A stretch of 43,155 nucleotides of DNA from an uncultured Muribaculaceae bacterium (GTDB lineage: Bacteria > Bacteroidota > Bacteroidia > Bacteroidales > Muribaculaceae), in contig CANQZG010000026.1 in the NCBI GenBank assembly GCA_947628305.1, forward strand, positions 1 through 43,155, read 5' to 3'. Every line of letters begins with the position of its first letter. Within the stretch, counting starts at the first letter, position 1. Below, piece after piece: positions 8,216 to 16,107 of the stretch. Both the position numbers and the translations under genes were made by a program. Below the pieces are notes generated by a model. It had not been told where the DNA came from, ran no database searches, and was given only the letters and a program-made list of their open reading frames with translations.

Positions 8216-8452
8216 TTGTAGGGTCGTGGCATGCCACGGCCTTTCAGGCGATTGTTTCGGTTCTGCCCCCGGGCCGCGGCATGCCGCGACCGTACCATTG
8301 AAGCCGTTTGTCATTCCTGTCGTAGGGACGCGCCAACGAGCGCGTCTGATACTGCCGGCAACCCGATTGCGAATCTGTCTCGGACGCGTGGGTACACGCG
8401 TCCCTACGATAACCATTCGCGCTTCTCGAACGTACACGTGTCCCTACGATGC
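8216..8452. repeat. Mosaic TCGTAGGGAC-family repeat cluster
   Basis: The cluster includes the palindromes CGTGGCATGCCACG (8225-8238) and CGCGGCATGCCGCG (8275-8288). A 91-bp unit at 8320-8410 is nearly the same as 9992-10083. A final half-unit at 8429-8450 overlaps the end of the flippase gene and provides its stop codon. No separate protein gene is supported. Confidence 0.8.
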
Positions 8453-9937
8453 GGGGTGTTGGCGGCGGAAGCGGTAGGTGAGGTATTGGACGGCGTCGGC
8501 CTGGATGCGGGAGCGGAGAGCGAGGTTGGCGGCGAAGTAGAGTCCTGCGCCGGTGAGGCCTTCGACGGCTGTGCATGCCCAGGGGTCGGCGACGAGTGCG
8601 CCCATGAGGGTCATGGCGGCCATGACGGGGAGGGTGAGCAGGAGGTAGGGGAGGATGTGTAGGAGCATCGCGCCGACAGTGTGGCCTGACAGGCGGGCGG
8701 CGTACCATAGTGTGACGGCCCATGTGATGATGGAGGCGAGGAGTTGTCCGGCAAGTAGTATCTCAAGGCCAAGGACGGGTCTTGAGTCGGATGATAGTCC
8801 GATAAATGGTAACGTGGCGACAAGGGCGACGATTGCTGCGACGTCGCGTAGAAGTTCGGTATATACAAGCAGCCGGGCGCGTCCCAACGCGAGGATATAG
8901 TTGTTATAGAGCGACCCGAGGACGGTGAAGATACCCCGCAGCAGCAGTATCTGGAACAGGGGGATTGCGGCATCCCACTTGACACCGAACAGGGCGTGGA
9001 AAATGGGGGTCGCCATCACAATCAGCATTCCCATGCAGGGGAAGATGACATACCCCGAGAAACGGTTCATCTTGGTGGTGACACGGCGGAACTCCGCAGG
9101 GTCATCCTGCGCCTTGGAGAGGACGGGGAGGAACGACGATGTCAGCACCTGGGAAAGGGAGGCCACTCCCATTTTGCTCCATTTGTCGGCCTGGGTATAG
9201 TAACCCAATGGGGCGAGACCTACGTTGTGGCCTATAAAGAAACCGTAGATGTTCTGGAACAGCACGTTGAGGAACATTGTCCCTGACATGGCACCGCCCA
9301 CCTTGAGGAAACTGCGTAACGATTTCCATGAGAAGCGTATCAGCGGCCACCAATGGCTTGTACCCCACAGAATCGCCGACTTGACGGCGGCGAGGGTTAT
9401 GGTCTGCCACACGATGGCCCATGCGCCATGGCCTGTCACGGCGAGATATATACCGACGACCGCGCTGACGATGAGGCCGACGCTGTTGCTGACGGCGAGC
9501 ATCTTGACCTGCATTATTTTGATGAGACGGTTGGTCTGGACAATCGCGCTCGCGTTGATGATAAACGACAGGAACATGACGCGTGAAAGCGGAATGAGTC
9601 GCTGGTCGTTGTCGAAACACGCGGCGATGAGCGGCGCGCACAGCCACAGGATGGCATAGATGGCGACGGCCATAGTGACATTGAACCACAGGACACTCGA
9701 GTAGTCGAGCCGCGAGGGGGATTTGCGTTGCACCAATGCGTAGGAGAAGCCACTGTCGACAAACAGTGTGGCGAACGCCTGGAAAATCAGAATCGCCCCG
9801 ACAAGACCGAAGTCCTCACGCGAGAGCATGCGTGCGAGAATCACTCCCGTGACGGCATACAACACCTGGGACGCCACCTTGTCGATGATGTTCCATTTGA
9901 TTGTGCGTGCAACGGTGAGTTTCAGGTTGTCGGCCAT
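8444..9937 (-). CDS. Wzx/WzxC-type polysaccharide flippase (MOP superfamily)
   Basis: A 497-residue integral membrane protein with about 12-14 hydrophobic helices. The N-terminal part (TIKWNIIDKVASQVLYAVTG followed by LARMLSREDFGLVG) matches lipopolysaccharide-biosynthesis/WzxC-like flippases, which move undecaprenyl-linked glycans across the inner membrane. GYYTQADKW in the middle is another family segment. The last codons, reading QHPAS then TAG, fall inside a TCGTAGGGAC repeat, so the original C-terminus may have been changed. It is the third gene of a minus-strand run after dusB and the GIN-domain gene, separated from the latter by about 150 bp of repeats. The substrate is unknown. Confidence 0.9.
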   Translation of the reverse strand: MADNLKLTVARTIKWNIIDKVASQVLYAVTGVILARMLSREDFGLVGAILIFQAFATLFVDSGFSYALVQRKSPSRLDYSSVLWFNVTMAVAIYAILWLCAPLIAACFDNDQRLIPLSRVMFLSFIINASAIVQTNRLIKIMQVKMLAVSNSVGLIVSAVVGIYLAVTGHGAWAIVWQTITLAAVKSAILWGTSHWWPLIRFSWKSLRSFLKVGGAMSGTMFLNVLFQNIYGFFIGHNVGLAPLGYYTQADKWSKMGVASLSQVLTSSFLPVLSKAQDDPAEFRRVTTKMNRFSGYVIFPCMGMLIVMATPIFHALFGVKWDAAIPLFQILLLRGIFTVLGSLYNNYILALGRARLLVYTELLRDVAAIVALVATLPFIGLSSDSRPVLGLEILLAGQLLASIITWAVTLWYAARLSGHTVGAMLLHILPYLLLTLPVMAAMTLMGALVADPWACTAVEGLTGAGLYFAANLALRSRIQADAVQYLTYRFRRQHPAS

Positions 9938-9944
9938 TTAAATC

Positions 9945-10083
9945 AATTAGGAATTAGGAATTAGGAGTTTTTTAAGGTCGTTGTCATTTCTGTCGTAGGG
10001 ACGCGCCAACGAGCGCGTCCGATACAGCCGGCAAGCCGATTGCGAATCTGTCCCGGACGCGTGGGTACACGCGTCCCTACGAT
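9945..10083. repeat. AATTAGG triplet plus TCGTAGGGAC-family unit
   Basis: Three AATTAGG units (9945-9965) lie just upstream of the flippase start. They are followed by a 92-bp repeat unit (9992-10083) that begins TCGTAGGGACGCGCCAACGA and ends GCGTCCCTACGAT. The unit is nearly identical to 8320-8410, differing by a few bases. Confidence 0.85.
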
Positions 10084-10091
10084 AACATCCG

Positions 10092-10796
10092 TCATTGGTC
10101 AATGGGGGAGAGCTTGAGACCGAGGGAGCGGTTTTTGATTTCGGGATGGCCTTTGTAATAGATTGTTGTGGAACCCATGCCGAAGATGTTGAGTGATGCC
10201 GAAGGGTTGCAGCCGATTGCTCCTGTGCCGCTGGCGCGTACCTTGATGTCCTTGGCTGAGAGTCCGTCGGCCTGTATGGTGCCCGTGCCGGAGAAACCGA
10301 TGCGAAGACGCTCGGTCTTACCGTCGGCGACGAGTGTGCCGTTGCCGGTTTTAAGGGAGATGTCGGCATCGGTGGTCTCTAATCCGCGCACGACCAAGCG
10401 TCCATTGCCGATGAGTACGGCACTGAATTTAGGCCCGGGGTTGACCGAGAGCACCCTGACGGTCGAGTCGCCCGCGTTGGATGCCTTGGTGAGGTAGGTG
10501 GAGTAGACGGTGACTGTCGGCAATCCCTTGTAGTCGATGCCGTCGGTGGCGATTTGCATTTCGAGTTTGCCTTTCTCGTTGGAGAACATCAACACCGAGG
10601 CGAGGTCGGGGGTGGTTGTGAACACAGCCTTTCCGGCATGTGACGGGTCGTTGATATAATCGACATTGATACCTTCGATTACCGATAATTCGTGAAACTC
10701 CTTGACATCGAGTTCGTAACGCACCGGGTCAGCGGCCTTAAGCGTCAATGTACCCAGCACCAATAAAATGACAGATGTAACGATATTTCTATTCAT
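10092..10796 (-). CDS. Secreted head-GIN-domain protein (DUF2807)
   Basis: A 234-residue protein with an N-terminal signal peptide (about residues 1-21, ending LKAAD). The body is a glycine- and valine-rich beta-helix-like domain beginning with the EGINVDYI motif that gives the GIN family its name, followed by repeats such as IGNGRLVVRGLE and SGTGTIQADGL. Family members are envelope proteins of undefined role in Bacteroidota. The ATG overlaps the dusB stop by four bases (ATGA), implying translational coupling. The start codon sits at the end of an AATTAGG-type repeat. Confidence 0.87.
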   Translation of the reverse strand: MNRNIVTSVILLVLGTLTLKAADPVRYELDVKEFHELSVIEGINVDYINDPSHAGKAVFTTTPDLASVLMFSNEKGKLEMQIATDGIDYKGLPTVTVYSTYLTKASNAGDSTVRVLSVNPGPKFSAVLIGNGRLVVRGLETTDADISLKTGNGTLVADGKTERLRIGFSGTGTIQADGLSAKDIKVRASGTGAIGCNPSASLNIFGMGSTTIYYKGHPEIKNRSLGLKLSPIDQ

Positions 10797-11800
10797 AATT
10801 CCTGATTCCTAATTCCTAATTGAGGTAAAATTTCAGTCTCGACACGATGAAGTATGCGGTCAAGGTCGGCCCATGTCTCGGCGCGTAACATCTCGATGCG
10901 GGTGTCGCGGAAGTGGGGGATGCCCTTGAACAGCGGCGAGGCGGCGAGGTGACGCCTGATGTGAAGTATTCCACGGTACTCGTCGATGCGGTCGATGCTC
11001 TCGGCAATCTGTCGTCGCAGGAGAGAGAACTTCTCTGCATCGGTTATGTCGGTAACATCAAGGCCGTTGACCGCCTGGCGCATGGTGCGGAATATCCATG
11101 GCGCACCGATGGAGGCTCGTCCGACCATGACACCGTCCACGCCATATCGGTCGAATGCCTCGCGGGCGCGTTCGGGCGTAGTGATGTCACCGTTGCCTAT
11201 GAGCGGGATTGTCAGGCGCGGGTTCTCCTTGACGCGGGCAATCATCTCCCAGTCGGCCTCGCCGGTGTACATCTGTGAGCGGGTGCGGCCATGGACAGTG
11301 AGAGCCTGTATGCCGCAGTCCTGTAGCCGTTCGGCAAGTTCGACAATGATTTTGGATTCGTGGTCCCAACCGAGCCGTGTCTTGACTGTAACGGGGATAT
11401 TGACCGCATCGACCACGGCCCGGGTGATTTCGAGCATGCGGGGGATGTCCCGAAGCATTCCCGCGCCCGCACCTTTGCCGGCCACTTTCTTTACGGGGCA
11501 TCCGAAATTGATGTCGAGTATGTCGGGATGCGCTTCCTCGACGATACGTGCGGCCTCCACCATGGATGCGACGTCACGGCCGTAGATTTGTATCGCCACG
11601 GGACGCTCGGCAGGGTCGATTGACAGCTTGCGGGTTGTCGCGGCGATGTTGCGTATCAGTGCATCGGCCGAGACAAACTCTGTATAAACCATGTCGGCCC
11701 CCTGTTCCTTGCATATAAGCCGGAACGAGCGGTCAGTGACATCCTCCATGGGAGCGAGCATCACCGGGCGAGGGCCGAGGTCTATGTTGCCGATTTTCAT
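10793..11800 (-). CDS. dusB: tRNA-dihydrouridine synthase, DusB-like
   Basis: A 335-residue FMN enzyme that reduces uridine to dihydrouridine in the tRNA D-loop. The N-terminus (LAPMEDVTDRSFR) is the FMN-binding start of the TIM barrel. The signature INFGCPVKKVAGKGAGAGML carries the catalytic Cys101. GNGDI and GVMVGRASIGAPWIF are the later phosphate-binding segments. The final residues, LGIRNQEL, are encoded by the AATTAGG-type repeat at the gene end, so the tail is repeat-derived. It overlaps the GIN-domain gene by 4 bp. The start codon lies only 7 bp after the -7 element. Confidence 0.95.
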   Translation of the reverse strand: MKIGNIDLGPRPVMLAPMEDVTDRSFRLICKEQGADMVYTEFVSADALIRNIAATTRKLSIDPAERPVAIQIYGRDVASMVEAARIVEEAHPDILDINFGCPVKKVAGKGAGAGMLRDIPRMLEITRAVVDAVNIPVTVKTRLGWDHESKIIVELAERLQDCGIQALTVHGRTRSQMYTGEADWEMIARVKENPRLTIPLIGNGDITTPERAREAFDRYGVDGVMVGRASIGAPWIFRTMRQAVNGLDVTDITDAEKFSLLRRQIAESIDRIDEYRGILHIRRHLAASPLFKGIPHFRDTRIEMLRAETWADLDRILHRVETEILPQLGIRNQEL

Positions 11801-11807
11801 ATCGGTG

Positions 11808-11815
11808 CAAAATTA
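11808..11815 (-). promoter_or_regulatory. -7 element of the dusB promoter, near-leaderless
   Basis: On the minus strand TAATTTTG matches the TAnnTTTG consensus and ends 7 bp before the dusB ATG at 11800. The usual start point would be at or within a base or two of the ATG. The -33 element is not clear. Confidence 0.5.
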
Positions 11816-11904
11816 CGAATTTTAGGGCAACTCCCTGACGGCTATCGGAAAAATTGACAAATAATAACGCAATCAGAGATTATTTTTCTAATTTTGCCGG
11901 ATAA

Positions 11905-12056
11905 CGGAATCAGGTAGGGTGCTGCAAAATTTGTAAATCAACATCGTAGGGACGCGCCAACGTGCGCGTCTGTTATTGAGATAATTCGTTACATTTAAGA
12001 CGCGCTCGTTGGCGCGTCCCTACGATTTCGCGTTAAGTCTTAATTTTGCAGCATCC
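11905..12056. repeat. Nested inverted-repeat element with GGGTGCTGCAAAA ends
   Basis: Outer arms are AGGGTGCTGCAAAATT (from about 11917) and AATTTTGCAGCATCCT (12042-12057). Nested inside is a TCGTAGGGACGCGCCAACG unit (11943-12026) with a matching reverse arm. The 5' flank GGAATCAGGTAGGGT recurs in reverse in the 17869-18015 element. TAATTTTG (12041-12048) within the right arm could serve as a -7 element for the downstream glycosyltransferase gene. Confidence 0.75.
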
Positions 12057-12076
12057 TATGTGGCAATTTTTTTAGG

Positions 12077-13120
12077 ATGATGAAACCAATCAAGATACTT
12101 GTCCCGGCTGATGACCTGGACTCTGTCACGCGCAATATGCTTGCACGCATTGACGCGCTTCCGCAGTTCTCCGTGACCGTGGCCGGTGAGGGGGAAGGTG
12201 ACCGTGGAGGGGTCGAAGCCCCCGCGATTCGCTCCAAGATGGATAGACATGCAATCATGGGGTTCCGTGCGGTCATGAAACGTATCAGGCCTGACCTGAC
12301 GTTTTCGCCGAGTACGTCGGGACTTGCGACAATGCTCATGGCATCGATAGGCCTTGGAATCAAGAATATAGGCTATCGTGGGACACAGGCCAAGGTCAGG
12401 CGCAGTGACCCGACAAACTTTCTTGCGCTGCTTAATCCAAGGGTGAAACACGTAGTGTGCGAGACCGATGACATAGAGTGTTACCTCGGTGGTATAATCG
12501 GGAAAAGCAAAGTCTCGACGGCCACCAAGCCATTTGAACTCGACTGGGTGAAGGATGCGGTCGCATATCCTCTCGCTGTCGAGAATGCTCCTGCCGATGC
12601 ATTCAAACTGATTACAATCGGGATGTTCAAAGGCCGTCCCCACAAGGGGTTGCGCCCTCTCATCGAGGCGATGTCGATGCTGGAGGATTTGAATGTGACA
12701 CTTACGGTCATAGGGAGTGCCGATGACGTCGATATGGCCGTTGCGCCTAAATCGGTGCGTTTTCTCGGCCCGCGCAAGGATGCCGTACGGTTTATCCCCA
12801 CGCATGACCTGTATGTGCTTTCATCGACGCGCGATGCATCTCCGAGGGTCGTGAGGGAGGCGCAGGCGTGTGGCGTGCCGTGCCTTGTGTCGGAGATTCC
12901 CGGTGCAAAGGATTTGATTGCCCCCGGGGACACGGGCGAATATATCAAAGCGGGTGATGCCGGTGACATCGCGGCGCATATACGCGCCCTCTATCATGAT
13001 AGAGCCACGTTACGGCGTTACGCTTCGATGACCCGTGACTATATCGGTCGCAACTATCGGGAGAATGATTATATCGCTTATTTCGCCAACCTTTTTGAGA
13101 AAATCGCTAAAGGGAAATGA
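12077..13120 (+). CDS. Glycosyltransferase, GT4-like
   Basis: A 347-residue GT-B protein. The C-terminal nucleotide-sugar domain is clear: LITIGMFKGRPHKGL begins it, and DASPRVVREAQACGVPCLVSE is the donor-binding E-x7-E-type region, followed by PGAKDLIAPGDTGEYI. The N-terminal acceptor domain (KILVPADD, FSPSTSGLATML) is more divergent. No signal peptide is present, so it is cytoplasmic or peripheral. It overlaps the next gene by 4 bp (ATGA), so the two products probably act on the same envelope glycan or lipid. The specific sugar and acceptor are unknown. The start has an ATGATG choice; the first is used here. Confidence 0.88.
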   Translation: MMKPIKILVPADDLDSVTRNMLARIDALPQFSVTVAGEGEGDRGGVEAPAIRSKMDRHAIMGFRAVMKRIRPDLTFSPSTSGLATMLMASIGLGIKNIGYRGTQAKVRRSDPTNFLALLNPRVKHVVCETDDIECYLGGIIGKSKVSTATKPFELDWVKDAVAYPLAVENAPADAFKLITIGMFKGRPHKGLRPLIEAMSMLEDLNVTLTVIGSADDVDMAVAPKSVRFLGPRKDAVRFIPTHDLYVLSSTRDASPRVVREAQACGVPCLVSEIPGAKDLIAPGDTGEYIKAGDAGDIAAHIRALYHDRATLRRYASMTRDYIGRNYRENDYIAYFANLFEKIAKGK

Positions 13121-14892
13121 AACAGTTGTCAGGAAAATCGATTATAGGCTGGTTTGTCGGCATCCTTTTCTTGAAGTTTTTATTGTTTGACCTGATATGG
13201 GCGTTTGACACTACTTTTTCGGGGTTTCAGTTCCCGTTGGGGTATCTGTCGAAACTCGCGCTGTGTTGTATCCTTGCGTTGCCGTTCCTGTGGCTTAGGT
13301 CGAGATGGTATGTATTCACGGTGTGTATCATTGTCGATATATTGTTGATAGCCAATCTGATGTATTTCAGAAGCTACTATACCGTCATTCCGTTGTCGAG
13401 TTATATGCTCGCGGGGAATCTTGCCGATTTTCAGGAAAGTGTCTGGGAATCGTTGCGTCTCGCCGATGTTGTATTTCCCCTGACGACATTGTTTCTTGCC
13501 GTAGTCTATCGCAATGTTGACCTCAAGAGCGGGCTGGAACGTGACTGGTGTCGTGTGGCATTGTATACCGGCGGAGCGGCGTTGGCATGTGTGGCCGTGA
13601 TAGGGGTGCACTCATTGTGCAAGGGCGGTTACAAGGACGCATACGAGGATTTGATGTATGATTACTCGACCTGTGGTGCGGCGGTGTATACGATTCCCGG
13701 GACTTGGCTGTATTCGGTTGTCGCCGACAGGCACGAACTGACCCCGGAGGTGCGTCGTGAGATTGAAAGTTGGCTTGACGACCGTCCTGTTCAAGACGGT
13801 TCAACCCCTGTCGTGGTTGAACCACGGGACAACTGCATAATAATCCTCGCCGAATCGTTCGAAAGCTGGTTGCTTGAAACGACATTCGAGGGGATAGAGC
13901 TGACACCCAATCTTAACCGTTACCTACGGGAGGAAAACGTCCTTTACGCGCCAAACATGTTGTCGCAGGTGAAAGGGGCGCGGTCGATTGACGCCCAGCT
14001 GATATTGCACACGGGACTGTTGCCGGTGGCATACGGCGCGTTCAGCTACCGTTTTCCCCATCATGAATACCCGTCGCTTGACAAGGCGTTCAAGGAGCGT
14101 CATCCCGGTGGGGTCACGGCCAGTTTCACTGTCGACAAGAAAATCGTGTGGAACGCTGTCATAGCGGCACAGGATTTCGGGATAGACCGGCTGCTTGACA
14201 AGCCGTTTTTCAATCTTGATGTCGCCACCGGCCCGCGCAAACGGTTGGGCGACCATTCGTTCCTGCGGCAGAGCGCCGATAAACTTGAAGGGGAGGATAT
14301 TTTCAAGACGGGCGGCCATACGTTAGTGCAGTGTGTGACATATTCGGGTCACACGCCGTTCATTATTCCTGACAGCCTGAAGAAGATTCATATCCCGGAA
14401 CGTTATCCCGAGAGACTGCGCAATTACATGGAGGTCGCCAACTACACCGACCGTGCGATAGGGGAGTTTATAGACCGTCTTCGCCGTAACCCTAAGTTTG
14501 CTTCGACGATGATTGTGATTACCGGCGACCATGAGGGAATCGGGATTGACCGTCAGAAACTGCGTGAAGACCCCGCTGTCGCCAAAGTGTTGTCACCGGG
14601 ACAATTTACACCGCTGATTGTGCTTAATTCGCCGGTGTCGATGAGGTATGACAAGGTATTGGGGCAGATGGACATGTATCCGACATTGCTTCAGTTGCTT
14701 GGCCTTGACCGATACCACTGGCGCGGGATGGGGCAGTCGATTCTCGACCCATCAAAAAAGGGGGTCGCTGTCTCGCCGTTGATGGAAGTTGTGGGCGAGG
14801 ACTCATTGTCACAGGATGAATTGAGACATTACAGGGATGCCTATAAGGTGTCAGACCTGATGATTTCCTGCGATTATTTTAAGCAAGAGTGA
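13117..14892 (+). CDS. LtaS-like membrane phosphotransferase of the alkaline-phosphatase superfamily
   Basis: A 591-residue protein with five predicted membrane helices (about 9-29, 43-61, 65-84, 116-131, 148-168), then an extracytoplasmic sulfatase-type domain. Expected active-site positions are visible: Glu247 in LAESFE, Ser290 in KGARSID at the nucleophile position, His412 in SGHTPF, and Asp471-His472 in TGDHEG. Relatives transfer phosphoglycerol or phosphoethanolamine to glycans, lipids or polymers. The five-helix plus sulfatase design is that of LtaS. The nucleophile is Ser where Gram-positive LtaS has Thr. It is coupled to the upstream glycosyltransferase, suggesting phospho-decoration of a glycan. 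Its end overlaps the convergent peptidase gene by 14 bp. Confidence 0.88.
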   Translation: MKQLSGKSIIGWFVGILFLKFLLFDLIWAFDTTFSGFQFPLGYLSKLALCCILALPFLWLRSRWYVFTVCIIVDILLIANLMYFRSYYTVIPLSSYMLAGNLADFQESVWESLRLADVVFPLTTLFLAVVYRNVDLKSGLERDWCRVALYTGGAALACVAVIGVHSLCKGGYKDAYEDLMYDYSTCGAAVYTIPGTWLYSVVADRHELTPEVRREIESWLDDRPVQDGSTPVVVEPRDNCIIILAESFESWLLETTFEGIELTPNLNRYLREENVLYAPNMLSQVKGARSIDAQLILHTGLLPVAYGAFSYRFPHHEYPSLDKAFKERHPGGVTASFTVDKKIVWNAVIAAQDFGIDRLLDKPFFNLDVATGPRKRLGDHSFLRQSADKLEGEDIFKTGGHTLVQCVTYSGHTPFIIPDSLKKIHIPERYPERLRNYMEVANYTDRAIGEFIDRLRRNPKFASTMIVITGDHEGIGIDRQKLREDPAVAKVLSPGQFTPLIVLNSPVSMRYDKVLGQMDMYPTLLQLLGLDRYHWRGMGQSILDPSKKGVAVSPLMEVVGEDSLSQDELRHYRDAYKVSDLMISCDYFKQE

Positions 14893-16105
14893 GCGTTGAC
14901 AGCGGGGCGGCTGTCAGGGATTGTGCGCTTTCGAGAATATCTTCAGGAGATATTGCGTTTATTGAATCGATGACCTCGCGCGGGGTGCGTGCACGTCCGT
15001 ACAGGAGCGTTGCGCGTCCGGCTGACAATGCGGCCTGTTCGCGGCTCTCCGATGCGACAGTGAGTTGCCCGAGGTATTGTTTCTTTGCCTTGTCGAGGCG
15101 ATAGACAGGGAGTGGGGTTTGCGCGAGTCGGTCAATAGTGTTGGTCACCATTCGACGGCATCTTGCCACATCATCGTGGTCGCAGCCGAAATATACGTTG
15201 AATAACCCTGTGTCGGTGAATAGCGCGCTTGATGCCTCGATTGTGTAAACAAGACCTCGGCGTTCGCGCACCTCGACATTGAGCAGCGAGTTCATGCCCG
15301 GGCCACCTACCATGTTTGTCAGTAGGGCCATGGCGAAACGGTTTGGGTCATATAGACCCGGGATGAGTGCCCCCATGACGGTGTTGGATTGATGATTGCC
15401 ACTGTCTTTGGTGCTGTCAAACGGCTGCAAGGGTCGTACATCGTTCCTTGACCTCGGGACGGTGTCGTGATGGAGTGATGCGAAGAAATTCCCGGCGGTG
15501 CGGAATACCTTGTCAGGTGGTGTCGCCCCCATATAGAAAAACACCATTTCCCCCGGGGTGTAAAACCGTTTCAGATAATCCCGGCACACATCGGATGAGA
15601 ATGTGGCGATGTCTTCCCTTGTGCCGAGAATGTTATGCCCGAGGCCGCTTCCAGCGAAAATCATGTCCTCGAAGTCATCAAAAACAGCATCGGACGGCGA
15701 GTCGAGGTAAGAGTCGATTTCATCGGCGACGACCTGTCGCTCCCGGTCTATCTGTACGGTGGGGAATTCGGAGTAGAGAATCAGGTCGGACAATAGTTCG
15801 ACGGCGCGTCGGAGGTTTCCCGCCGGGAAAATGGAATAGAGCATCGTCTCCTCCTTGGTGGTGTAGGCGTTAAGTTCGCCTCCGACAGCCTCCATGCGGT
15901 TGAGGATGTGCCACGCCTTGCGGTGACGTGTCCCTTTGAAAATAGTGTGCTCGACGAAGTGCGCGAGACCGAATTGCCCCGGGAGTTCATCACGGGAGCC
16001 GATGTTGACGGCCACACCGCAGTATTCCACGGGGGAGTCACAACGACGGTGAACCATGCGCAATCCGTTAGGGAGCGTATGGTAAGAGAAGATGGATTCC
16101 TCCAT
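14879..16105 (-). CDS. M16-family zinc peptidase (pitrilysin / processing-peptidase type)
   Basis: A 408-residue single-unit M16 peptidase. The inverted zinc motif HxxEH is His49-Phe-Val-Glu52-His53, and Glu129 in VVADEI is at the expected 76-residue distance for the third ligand, so the enzyme looks active. No signal peptide is evident, so a cytoplasmic role, or action with a partner, is likely. It starts 2 bp after the ychF stop and is probably co-transcribed with it. Confidence 0.93.
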   Translation of the reverse strand: MEESIFSYHTLPNGLRMVHRRCDSPVEYCGVAVNIGSRDELPGQFGLAHFVEHTIFKGTRHRKAWHILNRMEAVGGELNAYTTKEETMLYSIFPAGNLRRAVELLSDLILYSEFPTVQIDRERQVVADEIDSYLDSPSDAVFDDFEDMIFAGSGLGHNILGTREDIATFSSDVCRDYLKRFYTPGEMVFFYMGATPPDKVFRTAGNFFASLHHDTVPRSRNDVRPLQPFDSTKDSGNHQSNTVMGALIPGLYDPNRFAMALLTNMVGGPGMNSLLNVEVRERRGLVYTIEASSALFTDTGLFNVYFGCDHDDVARCRRMVTNTIDRLAQTPLPVYRLDKAKKQYLGQLTVASESREQAALSAGRATLLYGRARTPREVIDSINAISPEDILESAQSLTAAPLSTLTLA

Positions 16106-16107
16106 GG

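Noticed and set aside
7311-8452. Possible CRISPR array
   Set aside because: The repeats are palindromic, of unequal length, irregularly spaced and partly nested. No constant spacer size and no cas genes are seen.
7293-8737. Several ORFs of 60-160 codons on both strands in the repeat region and flippase end
   Set aside because: They are made of repeats or are shadows of the flippase gene. Runs of Arg, Pro and Thr are typical of out-of-frame reading of GC-rich palindromes.
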